From: Oscillospiraceae bacterium
GTDB taxonomy: Bacteria > Bacillota > Clostridia > Oscillospirales > Oscillospiraceae
DNA length: 64,000 nt
Assembly: GCA_015068165.1 (NCBI GenBank)
Contig: SVKZ01000002.1
Location: forward strand, 1 to 64,000
Reading direction: 5' to 3'
Shown here: in pieces, positions 32,233 through 40,568 of the stretch
How the letters are laid out: each line of letters starts with the position of its first letter
How positions within the stretch are numbered: the first letter of the stretch is position 1
Program-made: the position numbers and the translations under genes
Notes under the pieces: generated by a model
What the model saw: only the letters and a program-made list of their open reading frames with translations
Told to the model about the DNA's origin: nothing
Databases searched by the model: none

Positions 32233-33444
32233 ATGAAACAAGCAGTTATGTACGGCGGCGGCAATATTGGCCGCGGATTTATCGGTGCTCTGCTGAGCCA
32301 GAGCGGCTATCAGGTAACCTTTATTGATGTGGCAGAGCCGGTGATCAAGGCTTTGCAGACGGAAAACCGCTACCCGGTTCGGATCGTATCCACGCAGGGT
32401 TATGAGGACGTCTGGGTGGAAAACGTAACGGCAGCCAACGGCAATCTGCCGGAAGCGGTGGATGCGATCGCAAACTGCGATATTATGGCCACGGCTGTAG
32501 GTGCCCGGATCCTGAAATTTATCGTGCCCAATATTGTGGCAGGTCTGCGGAAGCGTTGGGAGATGAACAAGGGGCCGCTGAATATCATCATTTGTGAAAA
32601 TCTCAACGATGCCAACAAAATTTTAGAGGGAATGCTCAAAGAGCAGCTTACAGAGGAGGAATGCCGTCGCTTTGACGAGACGGTGGGCCTGGTAGAGGCT
32701 TCTATTGGCCGTATGGTGCCGGTTCAGACTGAGGAAATGAAAGACGGCGAACCTATGCGCGTCTGCGTGGAAAAGTACGGATTTTTGCCGGTGGATAAAG
32801 CCGCGTTCAAAGGAAAAATTCCGGAAATCCGGAATATGGTGCCCTTTGCGCCCTTTGATTTTTACATTAAGCGAAAGCTGTATATACATAATATGGGGCA
32901 CGCAACCTGTGCGTATCTTGGTGATCTTCTGGGCAAGGAGTACATTTATGAGGCTATCGCTGTGCCGGAGATCCGTGTCCTGGTGCAAAATGCGATGCTG
33001 GAAAGCCAAATGGCGCTCCATCGCCGCTATGGCGCACCTATGAGTGATCTGCAATCCCATATTACGGATCTGCTCTACCGCTTTACCAATGCGGCTCTGA
33101 AGGACACTTGCCAGCGTGTAGGTGGCGATCCCGCAAGAAAGCTGAGCCCTGAGGATCGGCTGATCGGTTCATCTTTGCTGGCACTGGAGGAGGGGATTAC
33201 CCCTGCCTATATTGCTGTAGGTGCGGCCGCAGGTCTTCGTCGGTATTTGCAGGAAAACGGCGGCGTTCAATCTTTGGAGGAAGCAAAGACTGCACTGCTT
33301 GCAGTAGCCAAAATAGAGAGCGACCATCCCTTGGCCCGATTGATTTTAGCGTATTATGAAATGCTGCTTGACGGCTGTAGCCTGGCGGCGCTGGTTACAA
33401 AGGCAGATGGCCTGAAGCACGAAAATATGCAACCCGTTGTTTAA
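32233..33444 (+). CDS. Mannitol-1-phosphate 5-dehydrogenase-family protein
   Basis: An NAD-dependent polyol or sugar-acid dehydrogenase of 403 residues, close in size to MtlD. The NAD loop GGGNIGRGFIGALLSQSGYQ is at residues 8-27. The catalytic region around KLYIHNMGHATCAYLG carries the Lys and His/Asn expected of long-chain mannitol dehydrogenases. ATG 32233 has GGAG 12 bases upstream and starts 7 bases after the kinase ends. No mannitol PTS genes are present, so a substrate other than mannitol-1-phosphate, such as a fructuronate- or tagaturonate-type compound, is possible. Confidence 0.85.
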   Translation: MKQAVMYGGGNIGRGFIGALLSQSGYQVTFIDVAEPVIKALQTENRYPVRIVSTQGYEDVWVENVTAANGNLPEAVDAIANCDIMATAVGARILKFIVPNIVAGLRKRWEMNKGPLNIIICENLNDANKILEGMLKEQLTEEECRRFDETVGLVEASIGRMVPVQTEEMKDGEPMRVCVEKYGFLPVDKAAFKGKIPEIRNMVPFAPFDFYIKRKLYIHNMGHATCAYLGDLLGKEYIYEAIAVPEIRVLVQNAMLESQMALHRRYGAPMSDLQSHITDLLYRFTNAALKDTCQRVGGDPARKLSPEDRLIGSSLLALEEGITPAYIAVGAAAGLRRYLQENGGVQSLEEAKTALLAVAKIESDHPLARLILAYYEMLLDGCSLAALVTKADGLKHENMQPVV

Positions 33445-33455
33445 GGAGGGTTCTT

Positions 33456-34427
33456 ATGAACGTGAATCCTTATATTGGTCATAGCAGTCAGCTGTGCGGT
33501 GTCGAAGAAGTGCGTCTTGTGGGAGGCAAAGGCGACGGTATGCGCCTTTTGCAGGTTCGCAATGGGGCGGGTTTGCAGATGACGGTCTGTGCAGACCGTT
33601 GTGCAGATATTTACCGCCTGAATTATAAAGGCGACAATATGGGCTACTTTTCTCCCAGTGGCTATGTGGCACCTGCTTATTACGACGATCAGGGCGCCGG
33701 CTTCTTGAAAAGCTTTACTGCCGGTTTTTTGACCACTTGCGGCCTTGCTGCTGTGGGTAGCCCTTGTACCGATGCAGGGGAATCCCTTCCTCTCCACGGC
33801 ACCATCGGCAATACTCCCTGCGAGCATATTTGGTGGGATGAGGATAAAGAGAATATGTACATCCACGCCACCGTCAATGACAGCGGTATTTTTGCCCGTA
33901 AGTTAATGCTGAAACGGACGATTTCTGTCTCCAAAACAGAGGCGACGTTTACAATCTCCGATGTGATCGAAAATCAGGGAGATAAGGACTCTCCGATCAT
34001 GATTATGTACCATATGAATATGGGGTATCCGCTTCTGTCGGAAAACTCCGTATTGGATATTCCTTCGGTAAAGGTAACACTGAGAAATGACCATGCGGCA
34101 GAGGATCTGGATACCTGGAATAAAATGCTGCCGCCTACCCCTAACTTTGAGGAGCAGTGCTATTATCACAGCTTTGAAAAAGAGGGAAGGGCATCTATTT
34201 ACAATCCGGATATCCACAAGGGTCTGACGATTTCCTTTGACCCTGCTTGTTTAGATCATTTTACCCAGTGGAAGATGATGGGTTACCGGGATTATGTGCT
34301 TGGCTTGGAGCCGGGCAACTGCACGCCCGACGGCCGGGATGTAATGCGCAGGGAAGAGAAGCTTAAGTTCCTTGCCGCTGGCGAAAAGATCAACTATGAA
34401 GTTACGGTTACGCTTTACGAAAAATAA
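33456..34427 (+). CDS. DUF4432 / aldose-1-epimerase-like protein
   Basis: A 323-residue protein with the galactose-mutarotase-like layout: RNGAGLQMTVCADRCADIYR near the start, then SLPLHGTIGNTPCEHIWW with the histidine expected at the active site, MIMYHMNMGYPLLSE and LGLEPGNCTPDGRD near the end. Those last blocks are typical of DUF4432. It probably interconverts anomers or epimers of the sugar used by the operon. GGAGG lies before the ATG, 11 bases after the dehydrogenase stop. Confidence 0.82.
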   Translation: MNVNPYIGHSSQLCGVEEVRLVGGKGDGMRLLQVRNGAGLQMTVCADRCADIYRLNYKGDNMGYFSPSGYVAPAYYDDQGAGFLKSFTAGFLTTCGLAAVGSPCTDAGESLPLHGTIGNTPCEHIWWDEDKENMYIHATVNDSGIFARKLMLKRTISVSKTEATFTISDVIENQGDKDSPIMIMYHMNMGYPLLSENSVLDIPSVKVTLRNDHAAEDLDTWNKMLPPTPNFEEQCYYHSFEKEGRASIYNPDIHKGLTISFDPACLDHFTQWKMMGYRDYVLGLEPGNCTPDGRDVMRREEKLKFLAAGEKINYEVTVTLYEK

Positions 34428-34601
34428 AGCGGAAAGATGATGAAACTTCCGGAATAAAGATGTAACCGTTCACACTGACGGTCGTACTTATCAGGCGCAC
34501 AGATCCGGCTTACCCCTGGTGAGAGCATCCATATTCAGTCGTATATGTACCACGATGTCTGTTTGTGATCTATTCCCTACAAACCCTAACTAATTTTCTT
34601 T

Positions 34602-34631
34602 AACAGGGGGCTTTTGCCCCCTGTTTTTTAT
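34602..34631 (+). terminator. Terminator downstream of the sugar operon
   Basis: AACAGGGGG-CTTTTG-CCCCCTGTT followed by a T run. It lies about 175 bases after the last stop codon; the sequence between shows no gene. Confidence 0.8.
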
Positions 34632-34679
34632 ATAATTAGCCGGTGGTTACAATCATATAGCACAACGGAGGATGGAGAT

Positions 34680-34916
34680 ATGGTCAAAGGATAGGCCTGC
34701 TAAAATAAACTGTGGCATTTGCTGATGATAAAAAGATGATGAAAAAAGAACGGAAAGAAAGAGCGGAAAGAAAGAGCGGGGATTGGGCGGTCTACCATTA
34801 CCAAACTTGGCAAAGGTGCTAACGTGGAAATGGATGCGCTCGTGAAGATCTGCTGTGCAGTAAACTGCGAGATTTCCGATGTTGTAGAAATCGTTAAGAC
34901 GGAAGAAACTCTATGA
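34680..34916 (+). pseudogene. Decayed XRE/Cro-type regulator
   Basis: The 3' part reads cleanly as RSTITKLGKGANVEMDALVK and ends CEISDVVEIVKTEETL, the tail of a small Cro/CI-type helix-turn-helix protein. An ATG with GGAGG-like sequence lies at 34680, but the frame is broken by TAG and TAA near the start. A 13-bp tandem duplication (CGGAAAGAAAGAG at 34751-34763 and 34764-34776) then shifts the frame. Removing one copy restores KKERKERAGIGRSTITKLGK. Confidence 0.75.
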
Positions 34917-35110
34917 TGAATAAGCTATCCAAATAGCTGCCTTTGTTTGAAGGAGCACTCCTTGTGATCATTGCCCTATATCTGGGCATCGTACATAACA
35001 TTAACGTAACCGTTGCCCGGGAGTGGGGTGGCTTTTGGGAATACTGATTGCCACCGGCAATCATCGGAATTTTGATTTTCTGCGCGGAGCACCACCCCCG
35101 CCCTACAAGG
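34916..35110 (+). pseudogene. Remnant of a small membrane protein
   Basis: Starting at the ATG that overlaps the XRE stop, the frame encodes FEGALLVIIALYLGIVHNIN and, after a second stop, AIIGILIFCAEHHPR. It has two in-frame stops (TAG, TGA). It was probably a two-helix membrane protein co-transcribed with the XRE gene. The family is not recognised. Confidence 0.5.
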
Positions 35111-35328
35111 GGAACGGTGTGCGACAGAAGAATGCTGCCACCGGCGCACATAGCCGGTTGGTTATGATTTCTCTGCCTCTCTCTCCGTAAAAAGACAATA
35201 AATCCGCTGCCAAACGGTTAGAATATGCAAAGAAATGTTTACAAAAATGACCATTTTGGTTTACAAATGGTTTGCAGGCAGTTCACACTTTTGGTATATG
35301 CTTTTTGCCGCAAAGGAGATGGCATAAA
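35111..35328. other. Non-coding stretch upstream of the lipid acyltransferase
   Basis: No gene seen. It contains TTTACAAA twice around a small ACCATTTTGGT palindrome (about 35236-35262) and the ribosome-binding site of the next gene. Confidence 0.4.
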
Positions 35329-36102
35329 TTGGAAGATAAAAAAACCTCACCGTTATATAAGGTAATCAAATGGCTTGTTCGAACCTTTTATCCCAAAATT
35401 CAGGTGGTCTGCATGGAAAATCTGCCCGATGAGCCGGTTATTTTTGTGGCAAACCACTGCCAGATGCACGGCCCTATTATAAGCGAGCTGTACACCCCGG
35501 GCGTCCACGAAACTTGGTGCGCCGGAGAGATGATGGCCCTTCGGGAAGTGCCTGGGTATGCTTTTGAGGACTTTTGGAGCAGAAAGCCCAAGTGGACCCA
35601 TCCCTTTTATAAATTGCTTTCTTATAGCATTGCGCCCCTGTCGGTATGTATTTTCAATAACGCCCATACCATCGGCGTTTACCGGGACACCCGGATTCTT
35701 TCCACCTTCAAAACCACGGTAAAGCGGCTTTGCGAGGGCGCGAATGTGATGATTTTTCCGGAGCACGATATGCCTTATAACCACATTCTCTGCGATTTTC
35801 AAAACCGGTTTATTGATGTGGCGAAGCTTTATTATAAGAAAACCGGGAAGGCGCTTTCCTTCGTGCCGGTGTATATTGCCCCGGCGCTTAAAAAAATGTA
35901 TTTGGGAAAACCCGTCCGTTTTTCGCCGGATAAGCCCATAGAGGAAGAACGCAAGCGGATTTGTCTGTATTTAATGGACGGAATTACAGCGATTGCCCAG
36001 TTGCTTCCGAAACACAGGGTGATCCCTTATAACAACATTCCGAAAAAGGATTATCCCATAAATATTTCCAGGGAGGATACCAATGAGAACACCGGTGGTT
36101 GA
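35329..36102 (+). CDS. Lysophospholipid acyltransferase-like protein with atypical HX4D motif
   Basis: The start is placed at TTG 35329, where AAGGAG lies 10 bases upstream; the ORF track's upstream ATG has no site. This gives 257 residues, the normal size for a PlsC-type protein. The expected block 1 reads ANHCQMHGPI, so the HX4D aspartate is replaced by Gly. MIFPEHDM matches block 3. The fold is likely kept, but catalysis with the canonical His-Asp pair is doubtful. It overlaps the following PAP2 gene by 20 bases, so the two are probably coupled and act on the same lipid. Confidence 0.7.
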   Translation: MEDKKTSPLYKVIKWLVRTFYPKIQVVCMENLPDEPVIFVANHCQMHGPIISELYTPGVHETWCAGEMMALREVPGYAFEDFWSRKPKWTHPFYKLLSYSIAPLSVCIFNNAHTIGVYRDTRILSTFKTTVKRLCEGANVMIFPEHDMPYNHILCDFQNRFIDVAKLYYKKTGKALSFVPVYIAPALKKMYLGKPVRFSPDKPIEEERKRICLYLMDGITAIAQLLPKHRVIPYNNIPKKDYPINISREDTNENTGG

Positions 36103-36760
36103 TTACCGCGAATTTCGGCTAAAAAAACTGAATGACCCCCAGTTTTCCCACCTGAAGCTACTTTTTGGCTGGGTGGTGTATTTTGTATTTTTCTTCCTGA
36201 CGGAAAATTTTATCCCGGCGGAAGTTTGCCACCCGGTGCATATGTTTTTGGATGATTGGATTCCTTTTTGCGAATGGTTTCTCATCCCTTATGTGTTTTG
36301 GTACGGGCTGATCGTCTTTTCCCTTGTCTGGTTTGCCCGGTACAATATAGATGGCTTCAAGCGATTGCAGGGCTATATTATGATTACCCAATTTTTGGCT
36401 ATGCTGTGCTATATTTTGTACCCCACCCGGCAGGATCTGCGGCCTGCGGAATTTGTAAACGAAAATTTTCTCACAGATTGTGTGGCACTTTTATATAGCG
36501 TGGATACCAACACCGGTGTCTGCCCCTCCTTGCACGTAGCCTACTCTATCGGTATTTTCTCTGTATGGTCAAAGGAGAAAACCGTCCATTGGAGCTATAA
36601 GGCATTTGTTCTCTTTGCAGTCATTATGATTTGCCTATCTACAATGTTTATGAAACAGCACTCCGCGGTGGACTTTTTTGCCGCCATTCCCGTATGCTTA
36701 ATCGCAGAAGCCATCATCTACCGGGACCGATATTGGAAAAAGGGGAAAGGGGCTATCTAA
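36083..36760 (+). CDS. PAP2-family membrane phosphatase
   Basis: A 225-residue protein with about six hydrophobic segments. The phosphatase motifs are present: CPSLHVAYSI (the PSxH block) and KQHSAVDFFAAIP (the block with the catalytic His and Asp). Members remove phosphate from phosphatidate, undecaprenyl pyrophosphate or inositol-phosphate lipids. It overlaps the acyltransferase gene by 20 bases, which suggests a two-gene lipid-modifying unit. The substrate is unknown. Confidence 0.85.
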   Translation: MRTPVVDYREFRLKKLNDPQFSHLKLLFGWVVYFVFFFLTENFIPAEVCHPVHMFLDDWIPFCEWFLIPYVFWYGLIVFSLVWFARYNIDGFKRLQGYIMITQFLAMLCYILYPTRQDLRPAEFVNENFLTDCVALLYSVDTNTGVCPSLHVAYSIGIFSVWSKEKTVHWSYKAFVLFAVIMICLSTMFMKQHSAVDFFAAIPVCLIAEAIIYRDRYWKKGKGAI

Positions 36761-36843
36761 GTTTTTCCCCACATTTTACCTGATGAAATCCCTTTTACCC
36801 GACAAAAATATAACTTTTTCAAAGAAAAGGAAAAATATGTTCG

Positions 36844-36871
36844 TTGCTTTTTCCTTCCTGTCTGCTATAAT
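36844..36871 (+). promoter_or_regulatory. Promoter of the GPH symporter gene
   Basis: TTGCTT, 16 bases, TATAAT, about 40 bases before the ATG at 36912. Confidence 0.6.
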
Positions 36872-36911
36872 GTGAACAGATTCAAAAAATAACATACGGA
36901 GGAAACCTTTA

Positions 36912-38306
36912 ATGACAAAAGCACCGAAAAACAGTCTGAAGACCAAGCACTGGTTTGGTTATATGTTTGGCGACTGGGGCGGTTGTATGACCTTTACCTT
37001 GATGGCAAGCATCTTCGGTCTGTACTGCACCAATGTTCTGGGTGTAGATACTATTACAATGGGTACACTCACCATCATTTGGACAATTTGGGATGCCATT
37101 AACGATCCGATGATGGGCGCACTGATGGACAAAGCCTTTGCCAAACACCATAATAAGAACGGCAAGTTCCGTCCTTGGCTGCTCCGGGCAACGCCTTTGC
37201 TGGCAGTTTCCGCGATTGCCCTGTGGACCGTTCCCACCTTCTTGGACGGCATTCCTATGCTGGTCGCCCTGTTCTCCTTTAAGATTCTCTATGAGGGCGC
37301 ATACACCATGTTCAACATCCCTATGGGCTCTCTGCTGTCTGCCATGTCCACCAACGACTCCGAGCGGGCTTCCTTGTCCTCTGCCCGTGGCGTTGGCTCT
37401 ATGTTCGGCAATATGATTCCCGCTATGGTCGGCCCTGTGATCATCGGCATATTTAATGACAGAAATTCCACCGGCTATATGATTACCGGTATCGCCTGTG
37501 CGGCAATCGGCTTTGTGATCTGCCTGCTTCACTATTTCCTCACAGAGGAACGCACCGTTGTAGGCGAGAATACCAAAGCGGACGATATTAAGTTCTCCGA
37601 TATTCTCACCGTTGTCCGGAAGAACCGTCCCTTTGTGGCCCTGTGCATCCACGGCGTATGTATCTGCCTGATGCAGTACGCCGCTCAAACTTTGGGTCTT
37701 TATATGTACTCCGGCGTTTACCACGATGTTACCTACCAGACTTTGGGCTCTGCATTGTCCTCTCCCTTTATGATTGGCTCTATGGTTGCCGTGCCCTTTA
37801 TCTGTAAGAAGATGGGCTTGGAGAGAGTCATCCGCTACAGCCTGCTTATCGGCGGCGCGATCTGCGGTCTGCTTTTTGCTATGCATCTGGTTATGGATGT
37901 GCATCCGCTGCTTCACGGTGTAATGCTGGGTATCGGCTCCGGTTTCGCTATGGTATCTATTCAAATGCAGTGGGGGCTTGTGGGCGAAGCCATTGATTAC
38001 AATGAGTATATCACCGGCAAGCGCACGGAAGGTTCTATTTACGGCACATTCAACCTCTCCCGCCGTATTGGTCAGGCCATCGGTCAGGGCTGCGCTTTCT
38101 ATGCGCTGGCAGCAATCGGTTATGACGGTCTGGCTGAGGTGCAGACTGCCGGTACTGTGCTGGGTCTGAAGGTTCTGTGTGTCCTGGTGCCTGCCATCTT
38201 TATCCTGGGCTCCTGGGCTGCCTTTAAGTTCGTTTGGAACATTACCCCTGAGGTTCGGGCGGCTATGGCCGCGAAAAAGGCTGGCGTAGCGCCCACTGAG
38301 CAGTAA
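36912..38306 (+). CDS. GPH-family glycoside/hexuronide:cation symporter
   Basis: A 464-residue transporter with 12 predicted membrane helices. It has the family's N-terminal region (FGYMFGDWGGCMTFTLMAS), the loop after helix 2 (WDAINDPMMGALMDKA followed by GKFRPWLLRATP), and VGEAIDYNEYITGKRTEGSI in the C-terminal half. It imports a glycoside, pentoside or hexuronide with Na+ or H+. ACGGAGGAAA precedes the ATG. The downstream carboxylesterase may be in the same transcript, though a repeat lies between them. It may also supply the sugar operon 2.5 kb upstream, which has no transporter of its own. Confidence 0.92.
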   Translation: MTKAPKNSLKTKHWFGYMFGDWGGCMTFTLMASIFGLYCTNVLGVDTITMGTLTIIWTIWDAINDPMMGALMDKAFAKHHNKNGKFRPWLLRATPLLAVSAIALWTVPTFLDGIPMLVALFSFKILYEGAYTMFNIPMGSLLSAMSTNDSERASLSSARGVGSMFGNMIPAMVGPVIIGIFNDRNSTGYMITGIACAAIGFVICLLHYFLTEERTVVGENTKADDIKFSDILTVVRKNRPFVALCIHGVCICLMQYAAQTLGLYMYSGVYHDVTYQTLGSALSSPFMIGSMVAVPFICKKMGLERVIRYSLLIGGAICGLLFAMHLVMDVHPLLHGVMLGIGSGFAMVSIQMQWGLVGEAIDYNEYITGKRTEGSIYGTFNLSRRIGQAIGQGCAFYALAAIGYDGLAEVQTAGTVLGLKVLCVLVPAIFILGSWAAFKFVWNITPEVRAAMAAKKAGVAPTEQ

Positions 38307-38311
38307 TTTGC

Positions 38312-38427
38312 ATAGGCTCCCCTTGTCAGGGGAGCTGGCACGCCGGCGGCGTGGCTGAGGGGTAGTCTTTCTCTCCCCCGGTCTTTTGCTTCGCAAAATC
38401 CAGCCCTCTCGTCAGAGGGGGTCGTGT
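38312..38427. repeat. R1-related palindromic repeat
   Basis: GCTCCCCT-TGTC-AGGGGAGC, then a GCCGGCGGC palindrome (ACGCCGGCGGCGT), then GATTTTGC/GCAAAATC-type and CCCTCTC...GAGAGGG-type stems. The order (purine/pyrimidine-rich hairpin, variable middle, second such hairpin) is like R1, but the ends differ. It fills the gap between the symporter and esterase genes. Confidence 0.65.
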
Positions 38428-38464
38428 TGCTCTTTTAATAATAGATTTTATCAAGGAGAAACTT

Positions 38465-39799
38465 ATGGAATATATTGTGCATACCCCCTGCGGAGAACTG
38501 CAGGGCTGCCCCGGCAAAAATGCCGGCACTGTCGCCTATAAGGGCATTCGTTACGCCACCGCCGGCCGGTGGGAATACCCCAAGCAGGTAACAAGCTGGG
38601 AGGGTGTTTACGATGCGACAAAGTACGGTGCTTGCTCCTATCAGCCCCGGGCTTTTTACAACGAAGAGGAAAACCTGAAAAAAAGCTTCTATTACAACGA
38701 GTTCCGCAAGGGCGAAACCTACGATTATAGCGAAGATTGCCTTTTCCTTAACATTTTTGCCCCCGAAGAAGCAGGGCAAAAGCTGCCGGTTATCGTCTAT
38801 ATCCACGGCGGCGGCTTTACCGGCGGCTGCGGACACGAAAAGCATTTCGATGAGCCGATTTGGCCTGCTAAGGGTGTAATTGCCGTAACACTGAACTACC
38901 GTCTTGGCCCGATGGGCTTTTTGTGCCTGAAGGAGCTGAAAGAGGAAGCAGGCTTTACGGGCAATTACGGCCTTTACGACCAGATGACTGCCATCCGCTG
39001 GGTCAAGGATAATATCGCCTCTTTCGGTGGCGACCCGGAAAATATCACCATTATGGGGCAAAGTGCAGGTGCTGCCAGTGTCCAGCTCCAGTCCTACAGT
39101 CCGATGACTGAGGGTTTATTCCAAAAGGCTGTGATGTCCAGCGGATGCGGTATGGGCTCTATGATGTCCGGCAACACCGAAAAGGCCCAAGCCTTCTGGC
39201 AGGAGATTATGACCCGTTGCGGCTGTGAGACCTTGGCCGAGTTCCGGGAAGTTTCCCCTGAGAAGCTCTTTGCCGTATGGCAGGCGGGGAAAAAGGAAAT
39301 TAAGGGCGGTGCCACCGCCACTTTCCCGATAAAAGACGGACGCTTTGTCATAGAAAACGCTGTGCTCCACAACATCCCCTATATGGCAGGCTCTACCAGC
39401 GAGGATATTGCCCCGCCTGTATTGCAAAGTATGACAAGAAAATGGATTGCGGGTCAGGAAAAGCCCAGCTACACCTGGTACTTTAACCGGCGTCTGCCGG
39501 GCGACGATAACGGTGCTTGGCATTCTTCCGATTTGTGGTACTGGTTCGGTACGCTTAATAACTGCTGGCGTCCTATGGAGGAGAAAGACTATGCCCTCAG
39601 CGAAGAGATGGTTTCCTACCTCTGTCGTTTTGCCGCAACAGGCAATCCCAATATAAGTGGTGAGCTTCCCACTTGGATCGCCTCCGGCAAGGGGCAAAAC
39701 CGGGTAATGATGTTTGGCGACAAGGACACTTGGATGGGAAAGCCCAGTATGCCCAAAATGATTTACACAATGCTGACCAACAAAGCCGTCGGCGAATAA
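38465..39799 (+). CDS. Type-B carboxylesterase
   Basis: An alpha/beta hydrolase of 444 residues. Key parts are EDCLFLNIFAPEE (90-102), the oxyanion loop HGGGFTGG (114-121), the nucleophile elbow GQSAG with Ser200, and GLYDQMTAIRWVKDNIASFG before it. There is no signal peptide, so it probably acts in the cytoplasm on esters brought in by a transporter, perhaps acetylated or feruloylated sugars. It is somewhat shorter than the 500-residue family average. AAGGAG precedes the ATG. Confidence 0.92.
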   Translation: MEYIVHTPCGELQGCPGKNAGTVAYKGIRYATAGRWEYPKQVTSWEGVYDATKYGACSYQPRAFYNEEENLKKSFYYNEFRKGETYDYSEDCLFLNIFAPEEAGQKLPVIVYIHGGGFTGGCGHEKHFDEPIWPAKGVIAVTLNYRLGPMGFLCLKELKEEAGFTGNYGLYDQMTAIRWVKDNIASFGGDPENITIMGQSAGAASVQLQSYSPMTEGLFQKAVMSSGCGMGSMMSGNTEKAQAFWQEIMTRCGCETLAEFREVSPEKLFAVWQAGKKEIKGGATATFPIKDGRFVIENAVLHNIPYMAGSTSEDIAPPVLQSMTRKWIAGQEKPSYTWYFNRRLPGDDNGAWHSSDLWYWFGTLNNCWRPMEEKDYALSEEMVSYLCRFAATGNPNISGELPTWIASGKGQNRVMMFGDKDTWMGKPSMPKMIYTMLTNKAVGE

Positions 39800-39867
39800 G
39801 AAAACCCCACTTGTGTGATATCTTTAACAGAAGCATTGTAGGGACCGGCGCCTACAATAAAATGCAA

Positions 39868-39898
39868 CAAAACCCTCCCCATTGGGGAGGGTTTTGCT
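39868..39898. terminator. Bidirectional terminator after the carboxylesterase
   Basis: AAAACCCTCCCC-ATT-GGGGAGGGTTTT. The stem equals the outer R1 hairpin, so this may be a solo R1 end used as a terminator. Just before it, TTGTAGGGACC-GGCGCC-TACAA is a minimal R3-like hairpin. Confidence 0.8.
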
Positions 39899-39908
39899 GC
39901 TGCGATGA

Positions 39909-40145
39909 TTATTTATAGTGCAATTTTTCCCAACGAAGTGCGGTCTTGAATGTCTCTACCTCCAAATCATTCCGTAGGCTAAGATAGGTTTCTAATACCT
40001 GTTTGTCCTTTTCGGGTAAACGGGATATGATTGTACGGACTTTCTCTTCATATGCGTTGCATTGCTCGCTGAGAGATTGCAGACAGACTTTTTCATACTT
40101 GTTAATATTAGGCAACCGGTAAAAATCTTGTAAAGTTTCTTTCAT
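39909..40145 (-). CDS. Small helical protein, DUF6809-like
   Basis: A 78-residue protein. The start at ATG 40145 has GGAGG 8 bases upstream. It is all-helical in character: MKETLQDFYRLPNINKYEKV, a central coiled-coil-like stretch (SEQCNAYEEKVRTIIS), and EKDKQVLETYLSLRNDLEVE. The start resembles DUF6809 proteins of unknown function, but this is a weak recollection. It is divergent from a small XRE gene, with a perfect palindrome between them. Confidence 0.6.
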   Translation of the reverse strand: MKETLQDFYRLPNINKYEKVCLQSLSEQCNAYEEKVRTIISRLPEKDKQVLETYLSLRNDLEVETFKTALRWEKLHYK

Positions 40146-40211
40146 TGCAGTAACCTCCGGGTATCCTCTATTATAGTTACAAATTACAGTATAGTAAAGC
40201 ACCATTTTTCC

Positions 40212-40233
40212 AAAGATAATGAAAATTATCTTT
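40212..40233. promoter_or_regulatory. Palindromic candidate operator between divergent small genes
   Basis: AAAGATAAT-GAAA-ATTATCTTT, a perfect 9-bp inverted repeat, lies between the DUF6809-like gene and the XRE gene, 19 bases before the latter's start. It could be bound by the XRE protein. Confidence 0.5.
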
Positions 40234-40251
40234 TGGAAAGGGGTGGCAGTA

Positions 40252-40458
40252 TTGATTAGTTATGCACCGTTGTGGGAAACAATGCAGAAACGAGGAATAA
40301 CCACTTATACGCTTATCCATAAATACGGAATCAATCCTCGGACAATCAATAATCTAAAGCATAACCAATCCATTACGATGTACACATTAGAACGGCTCTG
40401 CGAGATTTTGCAATGTCAGGCGGAATCTATTGTGCGCTTTGTTCCGGAAAACGAATAA
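40252..40458 (+). CDS. Small XRE-type helix-turn-helix protein
   Basis: A 68-residue DNA-binding protein of the Cro/CI type found alone in many Firmicutes. It has the blocks PLWETMQKRGITTYTLIHKY, GINPRTINNLKHNQSITMYT and ERLCEILQCQAESIVRFV, i.e. the whole five-helix domain. The start is placed at TTG 40252 with AAAGGGG 8 bases upstream; there is no in-frame ATG with a site. It probably represses itself and/or the divergent 78-residue gene through the palindrome between them. Confidence 0.82.
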   Translation: MISYAPLWETMQKRGITTYTLIHKYGINPRTINNLKHNQSITMYTLERLCEILQCQAESIVRFVPENE

Positions 40459-40516
40459 GAATACCTCTCCCGTTAGGGAGAGGTGTTTTGTTATCTCCAC
40501 AGTTACCAATTGCAAC

Positions 40517-40546
40517 TTGTAATTTGTCCGTCCTTTGTGCTATACT
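40517..40546 (+). promoter_or_regulatory. Promoter of the MFS transporter gene
   Basis: TTGTAA, 18 bases, TATACT, about 23 bases before the ATG, with AAAGGAGG between them. Confidence 0.55.
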
Positions 40547-40568
40547 GAAGAAAAAAGGAGGCTTTTTT

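Noticed and set aside
36909-38396. 495-codon minus-strand ORF opposite the GPH symporter
   Set aside because: Low-complexity His/Gly/Ala-rich antisense translation of a codon-biased gene. The plus strand encodes a clear 12-helix transporter.
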